A stretch of 6,281 nt of DNA from Opitutaceae bacterium. GTDB taxonomy: Bacteria > Verrucomicrobiota > Verrucomicrobiia > Opitutales > Opitutaceae. Shown piece by piece: positions 6,110 to 6,281 of the stretch. The notes beneath the pieces are model-generated. The model did not search any database. It was not told the DNA's origin and saw nothing but the letters and a program-made list of their open reading frames with translations. Position 1 is the stretch's first letter, and each line of letters starts with the position of its first letter. The position numbers were made by a program, and so were the translations under genes. Location of the stretch: assembly GCA_029979145.1 (NCBI GenBank), contig JAPOIC010000124.1:1-6281 (forward strand), in the 5' to 3' direction.

Positions 6110-6281
6110 GGGAGTCCGGGGATTGGCCCGCGGCCAAGGAAACGCGCAGGGCCCGCACCTCGGCGGCGACTTCGCGCAATGCGGCCGCCACTTCGTCCGG
6201 AGGGGCGGAAGTTTCGCGGCCTTCGCCCGCCGGGTCCTTCACGCCGCGCATCTGGGAATAAAGAAAATCCCGGACCGCTTC
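6102..6281 (-). CDS. Unrecognised protein, C-terminal 59 residues only (gene runs off the right edge)
   Basis: Reading the minus strand from the window edge (6281) in one frame gives 59 residues and then TGA at 6104-6102. This end overlaps the PH-domain gene start by eight bases (the CATGTTTGA junction). The fragment begins EAVRDFLYSQMRGVKD, has a short Pro/Glu-rich stretch, and then an Ala/Val/Leu/Arg-rich helix EVAAALREVAAEVRALRVSL that could be a coiled coil, and ends SPDSHV. One other minus-strand frame hits a stop early; the third also stays open but looks less protein-like. Here third codon positions are GC-rich, and the tight overlap is typical of an operon. I do not recognise the family. 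It is likely transcribed ahead of, and perhaps functionally paired with, the PH-domain gene. Confidence 0.62.
   Translation of the reverse strand, partial: EAVRDFLYSQMRGVKDPAGEGRETSAPPDEVAAALREVAAEVRALRVSLAAGQSPDSHV

Noticed and set aside
1..6281. Mobile element, CRISPR array, defence system, prophage or RNA gene
   Set aside because: No transposase or integrase motifs, no direct repeats with regular spacing and no tRNA-like cloverleaf were seen. All genes have similar composition and look chromosomal.

Overview
The window is GC-rich, densely packed bacterial DNA, and no stretch of even 100 bases lacks a gene. It suggests a Gram-negative bacterium. An arabinose-5-phosphate isomerase points to Kdo and lipopolysaccharide, and a predicted lipoprotein with a LysM domain points to an outer membrane over peptidoglycan. 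None of the five complete genes has an obvious Shine-Dalgarno sequence. Together with the gene content this makes me lean towards Verrucomicrobiota (Opitutaceae-like), but that is a judgement from general familiarity and not a proven assignment.

Layout: (1) At the left edge is the body of a YjbQ/UPF0047 gene on the + strand, lacking only its first few codons. (2) It converges with a three-gene minus-strand run covering 403-4314, which in transcription order is kdsD (sugar-phosphate isomerase), a Gfo/Idh/MocA oxidoreductase and a class I fumarase. kdsD and the oxidoreductase overlap by four bases (GTGA). The fumarase follows after 31 bases that hold a hairpin. (3) A 74-base divergent intergenic region (4315-4388) separates kdsD from a + strand gene for a predicted lipoprotein with a helical-repeat region, a coiled coil and a C-terminal LysM domain. 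(4) That gene converges, with a 5-base gap, on a minus-strand membrane protein with a bacterial PH (bPH2/DUF304) domain. (5) The PH gene overlaps by 8 bases the end of an unrecognised gene that runs off the right edge.

Functionally, kdsD and the lipoprotein belong to envelope construction, the fumarase to central metabolism, and the oxidoreductase probably to sugar or polyol redox chemistry. The fumarase has E. coli FumA-like length and all three [4Fe-4S] cysteines at the same positions.

I found no mobile element, CRISPR array, RNA gene, toxin-antitoxin pair or defence system. The points worth a second look are modest: stop codons of convergent genes built into small hairpins, a terminator-like hairpin facing the 'wrong' way between the oxidoreductase and fumarase genes, an atypical catalytic motif in the oxidoreductase, the TPR-coiled coil-LysM lipoprotein, and the cut-off gene at the right edge.
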